NCBI GenBank assembly: GCA_964017235.1
Contig: OZ024929.1
Location: forward strand, 61,475,603-61,539,602
Origin: Sabellastarte sp. h YS-2021
Lineage: Eukaryota; Annelida; Polychaeta; Sabellida; Sabellidae
Direction of reading: 5' to 3'
Length of the DNA: 64,000 bases
Shown here: piece by piece, positions 63,452-64,000 of the stretch
How positions within the stretch are numbered: the stretch's first letter is position 1
Layout: every line of letters starts with the position of its first letter
Notes under the pieces: generated by a model
What the model was told of the DNA's origin: nothing
Seen by the model: only the letters and a program-made list of their open reading frames with translations
Databases searched by the model: none
Translations under genes and position numbers: made by a program

Positions 63452-64000
63452 TTCCTACACCATGAGGTGTAGGAAGTTGATACTTGGTGGGGACATTGGT
63501 TAGGGGTTGTAGGTGTGCAAACGTCATAGTGTGACCTTTATTTGACCTTTGACCTTGCTGTAGTGACCTTGAGTTTGAAAATCTTGTCCTGGCCATCTCT
63601 CAGAAACCGTAAGGTATAGGAAGTTGATACTTGGTAGGGACATTAGTTAGGGGATGTAGGTGAGCAACATCATGATGTGACCTTGATTTGACCATTGACC
63701 TTGCCATAATGACCTTGACCTTTGACCTTGATTTGACCTTTGACCATGCCGTAGTGACCTTGAGTTTGAAAATCTTGTCCAGGCCATATCTCAGAAACCG
63801 TAAGGTGTAGAAAGTAGACATTGGTTAGGGGTTGTAGGTGTGCAACGTCATGGTGTGACCTTGATTTGACCTTGCCATAGTGACCTTGACCTATAAAATT
63901 TTGTCCGGGCTATATCTCGGCAACTATAACATGTGGGAAGTTGATATTTGATAGGGACTTTGGTCGGGGGTTATTGGTGTGCAACGTCATGGTCTGACCT
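63452..64000. repeat. Tandem repeat, about 180-bp unit with GACCTTGACCT boxes
   Basis: Three or more units of 'CATATCTCAGAAACCGTAAG', 'GTGTAGGAAGTTGATACTTG', 'GTAGGGACATTGGTTAGGGG', 'TTGTAGGTGTGCAACGTCAT', 'GGTGTGACCTTGATTTGACC', 'TTTGACCTTGCCATAGTGAC' and 'CTTGACC'. Internally it carries many TGACCTT half-repeats. It runs out of the window. Confidence 0.85.

Noticed and set aside
1-64000. tRNA or rRNA genes
   Set aside because: No cloverleaf with A/B boxes or conserved rRNA core was seen on reading; the tRNA-like strings found are retroelement primer sites.

Overview
The window is eukaryotic, AT-rich and dominated by repeats. It most resembles the genome of a marine invertebrate, and a bivalve mollusc is my best guess. 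The reasons are a Polinton, Ty3/gypsy elements (one with Gmr1-like gene order), L1-like LINEs, an IAP with BIR and RING domains, and tandem repeats of about 120-180 bp. That taxonomic call is inference. No prokaryotic gene, CRISPR array, rRNA or tRNA was seen.

Layout. 1-11860: a Ty3/gypsy fossil arranged as internal 3' end, LTR (1529-2891), internal region (2892-10487), LTR (10488-11860). Its internal 3' part carries a 120-bp minisatellite, and a 3-kb decayed repeat array (5820-8990) lies inside it. 13284-15560: a broken L1-like LINE on the + strand. 15950-17711 and 23041-23975: one 154-bp satellite array split by about 5.3 kb, which holds a PIF/Harbinger transposase (21283-22584, -), a glutamine-rich frame (20126-20371) and a perfect histone-type 3' stem-loop (20406-20421).

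23985-63450 is a nest of insertions. An L1-like LINE on the - strand (63447-61472, resuming at 24130) is interrupted by a gypsy element (24131-61471) flanked by the 5-bp duplication TTGCC. The 5' LTR of that gypsy element is itself interrupted by a 29.3-kb segment (24272-53618). This segment carries a Polinton gene block (29259-44116, all -), a NADAR-family protein (45431-45949, -), a previously unrecognised spliced gene made of tiny exons (47777-52188, +) and an IAP (52626-53366, +). Pieces of the IAP's RING end lie in inverted orientation at the two ends of the segment. 63452-64000 is another tandem repeat.

The Polinton block has protein-primed DNA polymerase B, integrase, packaging ATPase, adenain-like protease, major and minor capsid proteins and small core proteins. 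It adds a nucleotide-supply set (two deoxynucleoside kinases and a dUTPase), a PC4-like protein, two related proteins with SOCS-box-like tails, a signal-peptide membrane protein and two unknowns. The element is a fossil with roughly ten breaks overall, although several frames look whole.

The most novel candidate is the micro-exon gene. Successive exons of 42, 37, 25, 26, 21, 19 and 18 nt keep one reading frame open across GT-AG junctions. A 61-nt exon and a terminal exon form a second open block just upstream of the IAP.
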